A stretch of DNA of 64,000 nt from Primorskyibacter flagellatus (GCF_900176485.1 NZ_FWYD01000001.1:62001-126000), one strand, 5' to 3'; positions 1 to 8,543 are shown, numbered from the stretch's first letter. Program-made: numbers and translations. The notes: generated from the sequence alone by a model not told the origin.

Positions 1-327
1 GCTTTCGAACTGTTCCTGTTCCTCTTCCAGACGGCGCAGCGTATCGGCCTTGTAGGCGTCAAAGACGGCGTTACCGGTTGTGCGCGAGGCCTTGAAGCCT
101 TGGCTCAGCACGGTGCTGCGGGAATTGCGACAGGATTTTCCGAACATTCGTTTACTCCATATCAGATAGGCAAGAAGGGCGAGGCCGACAGGCCAGAAAA
201 AGATAAAGCCGAGTACCATGACGGCAATCCAGGCACCCTTGCCCTTGCTGTCGAGCCACGCTTCGCTGCGCGACAACCAGCTCCGACCGGTGCTGGCATA
301 GGGTTCATAAGCGGCGGCGGTGTTCAT
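1..327 (-). CDS. DUF2852 family membrane protein (partial, C-terminus outside window)
   Basis: The first 109 residues are visible; the gene runs off the left edge. A hydrophobic segment at about residues 31-52 contains WPVGLALLAYLIW followed by a basic stretch, the hallmark of the alphaproteobacterial DUF2852 family. After it comes a Ser/Arg-rich linker and a charged, probably helical tail (RRLEEEQEQFES at the edge). The ATG is preceded by GGAGAG at good spacing. It is probably a small inner-membrane protein with a cytoplasmic C-terminal region; no biochemical role is known to me. Its upstream region carries two copies of a palindrome, which suggests specific transcriptional control. The family call rests on the membrane motif. 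Confidence 0.8.
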   Translation of the reverse strand, partial: MNTAAAYEPYASTGRSWLSRSEAWLDSKGKGAWIAVMVLGFIFFWPVGLALLAYLIWSKRMFGKSCRNSRSTVLSQGFKASRTTGNAVFDAYKADTLRRLEEEQEQFES

Positions 328-348
328 GTGTCTCTCCGTTTGCGTGTC

Positions 349-369
349 AATGTGAAGTGTTTTCACATT
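349..369. promoter_or_regulatory. Palindromic operator-like site, copy 1
   Basis: The perfect inverted repeat AATGTGAA-N5-TTCACATT lies 22 bases upstream of the start codon of the DUF2852 gene. A near copy sits 58 bases further upstream. The odd five-base spacer does not fit a CRP/FNR site (TGTGA-N6-TCACA). A dedicated regulator is inferred but not identified. Confidence 0.5.
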
Positions 370-406
370 ATCTAGATTGGCATTGCGGAGCGGCTTTGCA
401 AGGGTT

Positions 407-427
407 TATGTGAAGGTGATTTACATT
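407..427. promoter_or_regulatory. Palindromic operator-like site, copy 2
   Basis: TATGTGAA-N5-TTTACATT is a second version of the upstream palindrome of the DUF2852 gene, with the same arm length and spacer but imperfect arms. It lies next to a very AT-rich stretch (about 420-470) that probably holds the promoter. Two copies centred 58 bases apart suggest cooperative binding or looping. Confidence 0.45.
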
Positions 428-465
428 ATAAAGTTAACGTATTGTTATAAATATAAAAAATGGTT

Positions 466-493
466 AAAAAACTGAAAGGACAAGCAGTTTTTT
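466..493 (-). terminator. Possible terminator downstream of the ybaK-like gene
   Basis: AAAAAACTG and CAGTTTTTT form a 9-bp inverted repeat around a ten-base loop, 28 bases past the stop codon of the minus-strand YbaK-like gene. The T-run follows the loop in either reading direction, but the stem has only two G/C pairs, so efficiency is uncertain. Confidence 0.4.
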
Positions 494-520
494 CAGTCTG
501 AAATACGTAAGAATATCTGC

Positions 521-991
521 CTATTTCTGGGTAAATTGTGCAGTTTCAGCCCCTGTCAGGCGCATAATCTCTGTTGGGTCGATCTGGAAAATGTGGCGCG
601 GCGTGCCGGCTGCTGCCCAAACCTGATCGAACGCCAGCAGGCGTGGGTCCATCCAGGACCGGATCGGGTTCAGATGACCTACCGGCGCGACGCCACCGAT
701 CGCAAAGCCTGTTTGCGTCCGGATCAGCGCCGCATCCGCCTTGTCGAGCGCCTCGCCCGCGACCACACTTGCCTTGTCTGCGTCCACGCGATTGCCACCA
801 GCGGTCAGGAACAACAGCACCTGACCGCTGTTTTGGCCGCGGAAAATGATGGATTTGACGATCTGGTCCACGGCGCAGCCAGCGGCATCTGCGGCTTCCT
901 GCGCGGTTCGGGTCTGACCCATCTCCCGGATGTCCGGAGCGATGCCTGCGGCTTCCAGCGCGGCGCACACGCGTTTCAATGATTTGGACAT
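521..991 (-). CDS. YbaK/EbsC-type aminoacyl-tRNA deacylase
   Basis: A 156-residue single-domain protein of the YbaK/ProX editing superfamily, which hydrolyses mischarged aminoacyl-tRNA (Cys- or Ala-tRNA-Pro type) in trans. Supporting motifs are VDQIVKSIIF near residue 40, with the conserved lysine used for substrate positioning, FLTAGGNRVD, and the GFAIGGVAPVGH segment, which is diagnostic for the YbaK fold. The start was set at MSKSLKRV because GGAGGGACT sits directly upstream; a longer frame extends 17 residues but lacks a site. It is monocistronic and divergent from glnE. The exact tRNA substrate cannot be told from sequence. Confidence 0.88.
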   Translation of the reverse strand: MSKSLKRVCAALEAAGIAPDIREMGQTRTAQEAADAAGCAVDQIVKSIIFRGQNSGQVLLFLTAGGNRVDADKASVVAGEALDKADAALIRTQTGFAIGGVAPVGHLNPIRSWMDPRLLAFDQVWAAAGTPRHIFQIDPTEIMRLTGAETAQFTQK

Positions 992-1092
992 AGTCCCTCC
1001 GGTTATCGCTTGATTGGATGCAATCTGACCCAGGCCGCGCATGGCGGCAAGGCGGATTGACCTCTTTGCACGCGCGGCGCATCTTGCCCGCC

Positions 1093-3900
1093 ATGAGCTT
1101 TGCCAATCGGATCACCCGTTGTCCCATCCCGTTCGAGCCTGACCGCGGCACCGACGCCCTTGCATTGACCCCTTGGGCAAAGGGCGATGTCGGGCGGCTG
1201 ATCGAAGGCACGGCGGGTTGTTCGCCCTATCTGGCAGGGTTGATCGGCAAGGAAACCGACTGGTTGCAAGGCGCGCTGGATGATGCCGAAGGTGCCGCCG
1301 GGGCCGAGATCTCCCGGCTGGACGAAATTGCGCCCGATGTGCTGCCGGTTGAGCTGCGCCGCGCCAAGCGCCGCATCGCGCTATTGACGGCGCTGGCCGA
1401 TCTTGGTGGCGTCTGGCCGTTGGAGACCGTCACGGGCACCCTGACTGATCTGGCTGATACCGCCTGCGCCACAGCTTTGCGCGCGACCGTGGGCACCGAA
1501 ATCAGGCGCGGCAAACTGCCGGGGCAGGGCGAGGACGATATTGCCACCGCAGGCGGCATGACGGTGCTGGCGATGGGCAAGATGGGCGCGGGCGAGTTGA
1601 ACTATTCGTCCGATATCGACCTGATCTGCCTGTTCGATGAAACCCGTTATGAGCCGGATGATTTCCACGATGCCCGGTCCAGTCTGGTCCGCGCAACGCG
1701 TAAAATGGCGGCGATGCTGAACGATCTGACCGGCGACGGTTATGTCTTTCGCACCGATCTGCGGCTGCGTCCCGATCCGTCGGTCACCCCCGTCTGCATC
1801 GCGATGGAGGCCGCGGAACGCTACTATGAAAGCCTGGGCAGAACGTGGGAGCGTGCCGCCTATATCAAGGCGCGTCCCTGCGCGGGCGACATAGAAGCGG
1901 GCAACAGGTTTCTGGAGGTGCTGACCCCCTTTGTCTGGCGCAAACATCTGGATTTCGCGGCCATTCAGGACGCGCATGACATGCGGTTGCGCATCCGCGA
2001 ACACAAGGGATTGGGCAGGGCGGTCCGGCTGGAGGATCACAATATGAAACTCGGTCGCGGCGGCATCCGCGAGATCGAGTTTTTTACCCAGACGCGCCAG
2101 ATCATCGCAGGCGGGCGCGATCCGGATCTGCGGGTGCGGGGCACGGTGCCGGGCCTTTCGGTGCTGTCCGACAAGGGGTGGCTGCCGCGCGATACCTCGG
2201 ACAAGCTGGCCGCGCATTACCGAAGCCACCGGGAGGTCGAACACCGGGTGCAGATGATCCAGGATGCCCAGACCCATCTGCTGCCTAGTTCGGCGGAGGG
2301 GATGTCCCGGCTCGCAGCCTTCATGGGGATGGACGAGACGACGATGCGCCGCGAGTTGACGGACAGGCTGGCCGAGGTCCACGAGCTGACGGAAGGGTTC
2401 TTCGCGCCTGACAGCGACCGGGGCGAAAGCTACCAGACGCAGTTCGAGAATGAAGCCGAGATCACCGCAGCCTGGCCGCGCTATCCTGCGTTGCGGTCGG
2501 GGCGCGCCATGTCGATCTTCAAACGCCTGCGCCCCGAGATCATGGCCCGGCTGGCCAAGTCCGGTCGCCCCGACGAGGCACTGGCCGCGTTCGACGGCTT
2601 TCTCAAAGGCTTGCCCGCCGGGGTGCAGCTATTTTCACTGTTCGATGCCAACCCGCAGCTTATTGATCTTCTGGTGGATATTGTCGGGACGGCCCCCGCG
2701 CTCGCCCGGCACCTGTCACGCAATTCGGGCGTTTTCGATGCGGTGATCGGCGGCGATTTCTTTTCCGTCTGGCCCGGAAAGGCGGCTTTGGTTCGCGAAT
2801 TGCGCGACCATCTGGCCCGCGAAGACGATTATGAGCGTAAACTTGATGCCACCCGTCGCTGGGGCAAGGAATGGCATTTTCGCATCGGCGTTCACCTTCT
2901 GCGCGGGCTAAGCGATGCGGAGGAGGCCGCGCTGCAATATGCCGATCTGGCCGAAGCGTCGCTGTCGGGACTTTACCCTGACGTGATGGCGCAATTCGCC
3001 GCCAAACACGGCGATCCGCCGGGGCGTGGAGCGATGGTTCTGGGCATGGGGTCGATGGGAGCTGCGCGGCTGCATCCGACCTCGGATCTGGATGTCATCG
3101 TGATTTACGATGCCGACGGGGTTGAAAACTCTGATGGACGGCGACCACTGAATGCCCGCAGCTACTATGCTCGGCTGACACAGGCCCTGATCACCGCCGT
3201 GACCGCCTCGACTGCCGAGGGGCGGCTTTACGAGATGGATATGCGGCTGCGCCCGTCTGGAAAGCAGGGACCGGTGGCGACCAGTCTGGACAGTTTCAAG
3301 GCCTACCAGAGGGAAGATGCCTGGATCTGGGAGCATCTGGCCCTGACCCGCGCGCGTGCCCTGGCTGGGCCAGCTGAGTTGTGCCAGGATGTCGAGGCAT
3401 TGCGGCGTGAGGTGCTTTCAACCCCGCCCTCGCAACAGGTGGTGCTGACCGAACTGGCAAAGATGCGCGCCCGGATTGCGTCAGCCAAATCAAAGGTCAG
3501 CGATTGGGATGCCAAGATCGGGGCCGGGCGGCTTCAGGATATCGAACTGGTGTCCCAAGCGGGCGCGTTGCTTGCCGGCAAGGGCCAGCGCCGTGTCCGC
3601 GAGGGGCTGAGCGGTGCTGCGAATAGCGGGTGGTTGACTGCAAAGGATGTCGTGACATTGCGCGAAGCCTACGCGTTGTGCTGGTCGCTGCAACTGGCTT
3701 CGCGACTGTTGTCGGAGGCACCGCTGGATGTGGACGATCTTGGTGCTGGTGCCGGCACATTTCTGATGCGGCTGACAGAGGCGGACACCATCGCGGGTCT
3801 GCGCGACAAGCTGGACACGTTGACGGGGGCCGCCGCGAGGATCATAGACGAGGCGCTGCCAATGGTTGACGAAAAGGAAAGGCGTGACGATGAAGGGTGA
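1093..3900 (+). CDS. glnE: Bifunctional glutamine synthetase adenylyltransferase / adenylyl-removing enzyme GlnE
   Basis: This 935-residue protein adds AMP to, or removes it from, a tyrosine of glutamine synthetase, so it sets GS activity in response to nitrogen through PII. Both nucleotidyltransferase domains are visible. The N-terminal adenylyl-removing domain has SSDIDL with catalytic aspartates at 174 and 176. The C-terminal adenylyltransferase domain has TSDLDV with aspartates at 665 and 667. Between them is the helical regulatory linker. The length fits the alphaproteobacterial family. The start at MSFANRI was chosen by family length; its Shine-Dalgarno sequence is weak, and the in-frame start 75 bases upstream is less likely. 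A small gene overlaps its 3' end, suggesting co-transcription. Confidence 0.96.
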   Translation: MSFANRITRCPIPFEPDRGTDALALTPWAKGDVGRLIEGTAGCSPYLAGLIGKETDWLQGALDDAEGAAGAEISRLDEIAPDVLPVELRRAKRRIALLTALADLGGVWPLETVTGTLTDLADTACATALRATVGTEIRRGKLPGQGEDDIATAGGMTVLAMGKMGAGELNYSSDIDLICLFDETRYEPDDFHDARSSLVRATRKMAAMLNDLTGDGYVFRTDLRLRPDPSVTPVCIAMEAAERYYESLGRTWERAAYIKARPCAGDIEAGNRFLEVLTPFVWRKHLDFAAIQDAHDMRLRIREHKGLGRAVRLEDHNMKLGRGGIREIEFFTQTRQIIAGGRDPDLRVRGTVPGLSVLSDKGWLPRDTSDKLAAHYRSHREVEHRVQMIQDAQTHLLPSSAEGMSRLAAFMGMDETTMRRELTDRLAEVHELTEGFFAPDSDRGESYQTQFENEAEITAAWPRYPALRSGRAMSIFKRLRPEIMARLAKSGRPDEALAAFDGFLKGLPAGVQLFSLFDANPQLIDLLVDIVGTAPALARHLSRNSGVFDAVIGGDFFSVWPGKAALVRELRDHLAREDDYERKLDATRRWGKEWHFRIGVHLLRGLSDAEEAALQYADLAEASLSGLYPDVMAQFAAKHGDPPGRGAMVLGMGSMGAARLHPTSDLDVIVIYDADGVENSDGRRPLNARSYYARLTQALITAVTASTAEGRLYEMDMRLRPSGKQGPVATSLDSFKAYQREDAWIWEHLALTRARALAGPAELCQDVEALRREVLSTPPSQQVVLTELAKMRARIASAKSKVSDWDAKIGAGRLQDIELVSQAGALLAGKGQRRVREGLSGAANSGWLTAKDVVTLREAYALCWSLQLASRLLSEAPLDVDDLGAGAGTFLMRLTEADTIAGLRDKLDTLTGAAARIIDEALPMVDEKERRDDEG

Positions 3901-4162
3901 CGCGATTGACCCCAAGGGTCTGATACAGGAATCCTACCGGATTGAAGGCATCAGCTTGGAAGAATGCCGGTCCATCTTCATGGATTGGGCGTTGGCCCTG
4001 CCGGTGGACGCGGACACGTCTTCGAATATCGGACTGTTGCTTGACCGCTACGCGTCGGGCCGCGCGGATCATCCCATGACGCAGGTTTTGACCGAAGGCT
4101 TGGCAGAGAGGACCACGGCTCGGCGCCGGGGCGGATGGCGCGGGCGGCGTCAATCATCGTAA
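3890..4162 (+). CDS. Small conserved-looking hypothetical protein downstream of glnE
   Basis: A 90-residue soluble protein with no signal peptide or membrane segment. It starts inside the last codons of glnE (11-base overlap) behind AAGGAAAGG, so it is probably translated together with glnE. The body is mildly acidic (GISLEECRSIFMDWALALP) and the last 20 residues are rich in arginine. I do not recognise a named family. The overlap with glnE, the good ribosome binding site and ordinary codon use argue that it is real. Its 3' end overlaps the convergent Cys-rich gene by nine bases. Confidence 0.7.
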   Translation: MKGDAIDPKGLIQESYRIEGISLEECRSIFMDWALALPVDADTSSNIGLLLDRYASGRADHPMTQVLTEGLAERTTARRRGGWRGRRQSS

Positions 4163-4690
4163 GGGGCGGCGGCCGCGCTCGATATGGTGCCTGAGGGAGG
4201 TCAGAAAGTTTTTGACGCGTCTCGGAACCGTCCCTGCGAGGATGCCGTCGATCCAGGCTCTGCTCCAATCGCCGTCTGGCTCACATTCCGCCAAAAGGCC
4301 AAGGCGCTTTTCGTTCTCCGCCTTGGAAAGTGGGAACCGACCTGCCGAGACCAGCATGGCCCGCAGCGACTGTACCTCGCGGGCGTTGCGGAAAGTCTGC
4401 ATCATCGGGGCGAACTGGGCCGGGTTTTCGCGCCAGCCGCGCCCTTCGAACAGCTCTTGTGTCACAAGCTGCCCTGCGCCCAGACAATCATAGCGCGCAC
4501 ATCCTCCGAACCCCTCCTCTTCAAGGGACTCGTGGATGCTGCATAGATAGTCATCGCGCAGATTGGGGCAGGGCACATCTGCGGGCTTGTCGATTGCGAA
4601 ATCGTCAGATGAATCGAAGGCGAACGCGACACAGCATAGCCCGACACAGTTCGCGCAATCCGCGCGGAAATCTCTTGCACTCAATACCAT
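4154..4690 (-). CDS. Cys-rich putative metal-binding protein (YkgJ-like)
   Basis: A 178-residue protein whose N-terminal 70 residues hold eight cysteines: C12, C15, C19, C20, C41, C50, C64 and C69. The CxxCxxxCC cluster followed by PCPNL, LCSIH and GCARYDC resembles the YkgJ-type zinc/iron-chelating domain and the N-terminal part of some actinobacterial pentapeptide-repeat proteins. The C-terminal half is mixed helical with no catalytic motif that I can name. It is monocistronic with its own upstream region, which contains an inverted repeat. Metal binding is inferred from the cysteine pattern; the function is unknown. Confidence 0.75.
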   Translation of the reverse strand: MVLSARDFRADCANCVGLCCVAFAFDSSDDFAIDKPADVPCPNLRDDYLCSIHESLEEEGFGGCARYDCLGAGQLVTQELFEGRGWRENPAQFAPMMQTFRNAREVQSLRAMLVSAGRFPLSKAENEKRLGLLAECEPDGDWSRAWIDGILAGTVPRRVKNFLTSLRHHIERGRRPLR

Positions 4691-4703
4691 ACAATACCTC
4701 TGA

Positions 4704-4727
4704 TGATCGCAAAATAGACTGCGATCA
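4704..4727. promoter_or_regulatory. Inverted repeat upstream of the Cys-rich protein gene
   Basis: TGATCGCA-N8-TGCGATCA is a perfect 8-bp inverted repeat ending 14 bases before the start codon of the minus-strand Cys-rich gene. It could be an operator or a hairpin in the mRNA leader. No similar copy was seen elsewhere in the window. Confidence 0.35.
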
Positions 4728-4793
4728 GACTGAATAACTGTATGGGTTTTAACAAGAAGCGCTAATTTTGGTCAAGTATTCGGCAAATTGTCC

Positions 4794-5441
4794 TTAACGC
4801 GCCAGTGCCGCGGCCTCGCGTGCCAGTGCCTCGATCGCTGCCCAATCGCCTGCGTCAATCAGGTTCTTTGGCGCAACCCAGCTTCCGCCAACGCAAAGCG
4901 TGTTGGACAAGCCAAGATAGTCTGGCGCGTTTTTCAGTGACACGCCGCCGGTGGGGCAGAATTTCACTTGCGGGATTGGTGACCCAATGGCTTTCAGCGC
5001 CGGGACACCGCCATTGGCCTCGGCCGGAAAGAACTTCTGGACGGTGTAACCACGCTCCAGAAGGCGCATCGCTTCCGACGCGGTGGCAGCACCGGGCAGG
5101 GTGGGCAGATCTGCGGCTTCGACGGCATCGAGAATTCGGTCGGTCGCACCGGGCGAGACGCCGAAACGCGCACCTGCCTCAATGGCAGCCGTGACATCTT
5201 CGGGCGTCAGCAGCGTGCCGACACCGACATGCGCGCCGTTGACCTTTGCCATCTCGCGGATCGCATCCAGCGCGGCGGGGGTGCGCAACGTGACCTCCAG
5301 CGCGGGCAAACCGCCCGCCACCAGCGCCTCTGCCAGAGGGCGGGCGATCTTGGCATCTTCGATCACCAAAACCGGAATGACAGGGGCGAGGCGGCAAACC
5401 TCTTCAGTGCGTTTGCTGGCGTCTTGAGGAGTCATCATCAT
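4794..5441 (-). CDS. eda: 2-dehydro-3-deoxy-6-phosphogluconate aldolase
   Basis: Class I KDPG aldolase, 215 residues, a single TIM barrel. It cleaves KDPG to pyruvate and glyceraldehyde 3-phosphate, the last step of the Entner-Doudoroff pathway. The Schiff-base lysine is K135 in TVQKFFPAE, the general-base glutamate is E49 in LEVTLRT, and the phosphate-binding CPTGGV loop is present. Three consecutive ATGs begin the gene, so the exact start is ambiguous by one or two codons. It lies 160 bases downstream of edd on the same strand and is almost certainly in its operon; the gap contains a strong hairpin that may set the relative expression of the two genes. Confidence 0.97.
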   Translation of the reverse strand: MMMTPQDASKRTEEVCRLAPVIPVLVIEDAKIARPLAEALVAGGLPALEVTLRTPAALDAIREMAKVNGAHVGVGTLLTPEDVTAAIEAGARFGVSPGATDRILDAVEAADLPTLPGAATASEAMRLLERGYTVQKFFPAEANGGVPALKAIGSPIPQVKFCPTGGVSLKNAPDYLGLSNTLCVGGSWVAPKNLIDAGDWAAIEALAREAAALAR

Positions 5442-5542
5442 TCAAACCTGTTGCTGTTGGAGGCAATTGGAATAGCGTTTACCGCAGGAGCGCGCGATGC
5501 TGGAAACTGACGAAAGTTTCATGTCTTGCGCGATTGAGAATT

Positions 5543-5569
5543 TGAAGGCAGCGTTAGCGGTTGCCTTCA
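5543..5569 (-). promoter_or_regulatory. Hairpin in the edd-eda intergenic region
   Basis: TGAAGGCA-N11-TGCCTTCA is a perfect 8-bp stem, extendable by a G-U and a C-G pair, located between edd and eda. No U-tract follows on the minus strand, so an intrinsic terminator is unlikely; an mRNA-processing or stabilising hairpin is more plausible. Its loop contains CGCTAAC, a half-site of the palindrome found upstream of edd. Confidence 0.4.
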
Positions 5570-5601
5570 GGCGTGTCAAATTTGCTGTGACGGCAAGAGG
5601 C

Positions 5602-7407
5602 TCATACAACAACCCCGGCACCGGTGGCGGCGATGCCCGCGTTGCGGCGGAAAACCTCGAACAACTCGCGCCCGACGCCATGGCCGTTGCCGCTCAGATC
5701 GGCTGTCACAACCTCGCGGCTGTCGAAATCGGGTGCAAGGCACTCGATCTTGCCATTGGTCGCATCGACGCGAATGATGTCGCCGTCGCGCACCTTTGCC
5801 AGTGGGCCGCCTGCGGCGGCTTCGGGGCTGATATGGATGGCGGACGGCACCTTGCCGGATGCGCCGGACATACGACCGTCCGTAACAAGCGCCACTTTCA
5901 ACCCGCGATCCTGAAGCACGGCAAGCGTCGGCGTCAGCCCGTGCAGTTCAGGCATGCCATTGGCTTGCGGTCCCTGAAAACGCACCACGACAATCGTGTC
6001 GGTGGTGATCTCTCCGGCCTTGAAGGCGACCTTGACGCTGTCCTGATCGTGAAAGACGCGGGCAGGAGCCTCGATCACCCGACGTTCCGGCGCGACGGCC
6101 GAAACCTTCATCATGCCGTGACCAAGGTTGCCATACATCTGCGCAAGACCACCTGACGGCTGGAACGGGTCGGTCACAGGGCGCAGGATGCGGTCGTTCT
6201 GGCTTTCGCGCGGACCGGGTTCCCAAATGACGCGGCCATCCTTCAGCTTTGGTTCCTGAGCGTAGAGCGCCAGACCATCGCCCGCGATCGTCTTTGTGTC
6301 GGGATGCAGCAGGCCCGCCTCCAGCAACTCGCCGATCATGTAGCCAAGCCCGCCGGCCGCGTGGAAATGGTTCACGTCCGCCAGACCGTTGGGATAGACC
6401 TTGGCCATCAGCGGCGTGACGGAAGACAACTCGTCGAAATCCTCCAATGCCAGATGGATGCCAGCGGCACGCGCCATGGCGGGCAGGTGCAGCACAAGGT
6501 TGGTCGATCCGCCCGTTGCCATCAGGCCGACAATGCCGTTCACGAAGGCCTTTTCGTCCAGCACGTCGCACACAGGCCGATAATCATTGCCAAGGGCCGT
6601 GATCTCCAGCGCACGTTCGGCGCCCGCAACGGTCAGCGCATCGCGCAGCGGCGTGCCCGGATTGACGAAAGACGCGCCGGGCAGGTGAAGCCCCATGAAC
6701 TCCATCAGCATCTGGTTGGAATTGGCGGTGCCGTAAAACGTGCAGGTGCCGGGCGAATGATAGCTTTCCATTTCGGCCTTCATCAGCGCGTCACGGCCAA
6801 CCTCGCCCGTGGCAAATTTCTGGCGGACCTTGGCTTTCTCGTCATTGGGCAGGCCCGAGGGCATCGGACCCGCTGGCAGGAAAATGCCGGGAATATAACC
6901 GAAGGTTGCCGCTGCGATCACCAGTCCGGGAACGATCTTGTCGCAGACACCCAGATAGACCGCCGAGTCGAACACGTTGTGAGACAGCGCCACGCCGGTC
7001 GCCAATGCGATCACATCTCGCGAAAACAGCGACAGTTCCATCCCGACCTGCCCCTGCGTGACCCCATCGCACATCGCGGGCACACCACCGGCCACTTGCG
7101 CAGTGCCACCTGCGGCGCGGGCGGCATCCTTGATGAGTGCGGGATAGGTCTCGAACGGTTGATGCGCGGACAGCATGTCGTTGTAGGCGGTGACAATGCC
7201 GATATTCGGCACGCGGCCAGCGGCCAGTGTGTCCTGATCGGAAAGGGCGGCAGCAAAGGCGTGGGCCTGATTGCCACAGGTCAGATGCGCGCGGCGCGGG
7301 CCTTCTTCGGCAGCACGACGCATCTTGTCCATATAGGCGGCGCGGTGATCGGCGGATCGGTCTTCGATCCGCTTGGTGACACGGGAAACGGTGGCGTTGA
7401 GGCTCAT
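5602..7407 (-). CDS. edd: Phosphogluconate dehydratase
   Basis: A 601-residue member of the IlvD/Edd dehydratase family. It converts 6-phosphogluconate to KDPG in the cytoplasm using a [4Fe-4S] cluster. Visible family elements are MCDGVTQGQ and GVCDKIVPG with cluster cysteines, [14 protein letters not shown], the GGSTN loop, and GRMSGASGK near the C-terminus. The closeness to Edd rather than IlvD follows from the overall sequence and from eda immediately downstream. The start codon is followed by [18 protein letters not shown], typical of Edd. A perfect LacI-type palindrome 45 bases upstream suggests repression by a sugar-responsive regulator; no such regulator gene lies in the window. Confidence 0.97.
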   Translation of the reverse strand: MSLNATVSRVTKRIEDRSADHRAAYMDKMRRAAEEGPRRAHLTCGNQAHAFAAALSDQDTLAAGRVPNIGIVTAYNDMLSAHQPFETYPALIKDAARAAGGTAQVAGGVPAMCDGVTQGQVGMELSLFSRDVIALATGVALSHNVFDSAVYLGVCDKIVPGLVIAAATFGYIPGIFLPAGPMPSGLPNDEKAKVRQKFATGEVGRDALMKAEMESYHSPGTCTFYGTANSNQMLMEFMGLHLPGASFVNPGTPLRDALTVAGAERALEITALGNDYRPVCDVLDEKAFVNGIVGLMATGGSTNLVLHLPAMARAAGIHLALEDFDELSSVTPLMAKVYPNGLADVNHFHAAGGLGYMIGELLEAGLLHPDTKTIAGDGLALYAQEPKLKDGRVIWEPGPRESQNDRILRPVTDPFQPSGGLAQMYGNLGHGMMKVSAVAPERRVIEAPARVFHDQDSVKVAFKAGEITTDTIVVVRFQGPQANGMPELHGLTPTLAVLQDRGLKVALVTDGRMSGASGKVPSAIHISPEAAAGGPLAKVRDGDIIRVDATNGKIECLAPDFDSREVVTADLSGNGHGVGRELFEVFRRNAGIAATGAGVVV

Positions 7408-7451
7408 GTCGGGCTCCAGTGACAGGGGAGTTTTGCTGATGATCTAGTTTA

Positions 7452-7463
7452 GTTAGCGCTAAC
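7452..7463. promoter_or_regulatory. LacI-family-type operator upstream of edd
   Basis: GTTAGCGCTAAC is a perfect 12-bp palindrome with the central CG typical of LacI/GalR-family operators, located 45-56 bases before the edd start codon. The position suits repression of edd-eda. The cognate repressor is not in this window. Confidence 0.6.
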
Positions 7464-7884
7464 AGTAAAGGCAAAAGGGCATCGGCTGTGTCATCTATGC
7501 GGCAGTCGCGAAGAAACTGTCTTCACTTTGTGCTATTGCCAAGAGATGCGTGCCGCGTCGAACGATACGTTTACGATAAGTAATTAGAAGTCTCGTGATG
7601 GAGGCCAGTTTGATGACTGTTAAGGAATGTAAAAATGATGCGGGCTCGGCGTCAGGCGATGTAGCCTGCCTCGCAATAATCAGCCCGTGGCGAATAACCG
7701 ATGACCATTGCGCTAATCTGCTTCGATACAGTGCTTTCAGATCCGGTTGAAATTTCATCCACTTGTCGTAACTTTATCGGTAACGAAATGCGATCCTGAA
7801 CATCCCATGGAATCCTAATTGACAGACGGTCGGTTAATAACGTCTTCGCGATGTCGGCCACGCATCAACTGTGAGAAAACTGCC
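7464..7884. other. Gene-free, relatively AT-rich intergenic region
   Basis: This stretch lies between divergent edd and a small exported-protein gene. Two overlapping minus-strand frames (about 7495-7758 and 7652-7861) have no ribosome binding site, recognisable family or codon bias. A TTGACA at 7819-7824 has no matching -10 at 17 bases. No RNA structure was recognised. Confidence 0.5.
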
Positions 7885-8259
7885 ATGACTCTAAGCTCGG
7901 TAAAACTGTCCAAACGCCTATTGCGCTGCAAGGCCGGGGTCTTTGCCTGTGCTCTGGTGGCTTCACCTGCCTTCGCTGGTGCCTTGTCCGACCCGGTTGT
8001 CGAGCCAGCGGTCACGGCACCGGCCGCAGTTCAAGCCGCGACGCACCCATGCGTCAGATATATTGATAACCTGGTCTGGTGGGACCGCGGCACACGGGCG
8101 TTTGTCACGCAAATCCAGACCAGAACCGGTGGCGACCGACGCACCGCAGCGCGGCTTGCACGTCAATATTGTCGCGAATCCAAGCTAAAAAACCCGTACG
8201 CACAACGCAATCTTGATGCGGGGATTGCGGCCGCAGCGATCGTCCCTTCCAACAGCTAG
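7885..8259 (+). CDS. Small secreted hypothetical protein
   Basis: A 124-residue protein with a clear Sec signal peptide: a basic N-terminus, the hydrophobic core AGVFACALVA and a probable cleavage after SPAFA at about residue 31. The mature part, about 93 residues, holds two cysteines (in HPCVRYIDN and RQYCRES) that could form a disulfide, and a basic TGGDRRTAARLARQYC segment. I do not recognise a family. A small lipoprotein gene follows 35 bases downstream, so both may be one exported-protein unit. Its start is the ATG directly before the signal peptide; the upstream in-frame ATG would spoil the signal sequence. Confidence 0.65.
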   Translation: MTLSSVKLSKRLLRCKAGVFACALVASPAFAGALSDPVVEPAVTAPAAVQAATHPCVRYIDNLVWWDRGTRAFVTQIQTRTGGDRRTAARLARQYCRESKLKNPYAQRNLDAGIAAAAIVPSNS

Positions 8260-8294
8260 GCAAAATTTCGAGTAAACTAATGAGTGAGAGACAC

Positions 8295-8543
8295 ATGACA
8301 ATAGTAACAAAATCCGGACTGATGCTTGTGGGCGCGATCGCTTTGGCGGGATGCACTTCACCTGAATATTTCGAAACCGAACCGGTTCAGGTGCAGACAA
8401 AGCAAGGTGTGGTTACATGCCAGCTTTACACAAAAGAGGTGCTGGATTGGGATCGCTCGATCAATCGACCCAGCACTATGTCTGTCGAGTTGGCAGATCA
8501 GGTTTGCAAGGCCGAAGGTGCTGCGCGCAAGCAAAACTCCTGA
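8295..8543 (+). CDS. Small hypothetical lipoprotein
   Basis: An 82-residue protein with a lipoprotein signal: the lipobox LAGC places the lipidated cysteine at residue 20. The mature domain is about 60 residues and contains two further cysteines (VVTCQLY and DQVCKAEG), likely disulfide-bonded in the periplasm. The start was set at MTIVTKSG, preceded by GAGAG; an in-frame ATG 15 bases upstream is possible. I do not recognise the family. It follows another small exported protein on the same strand, which suggests joint expression. Confidence 0.68.
   Translation: MTIVTKSGLMLVGAIALAGCTSPEYFETEPVQVQTKQGVVTCQLYTKEVLDWDRSINRPSTMSVELADQVCKAEGAARKQNS

Noticed and set aside
349-369. CRP/FNR-type site
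   Set aside because: TGTGA and TCACA are seven bases apart instead of six, and the second copy keeps the same non-CRP spacing.
7495-7861. Two overlapping minus-strand frames in the edd upstream region
   Set aside because: No ribosome sites, no similarity recognised, and they would lie across the promoter region of edd.
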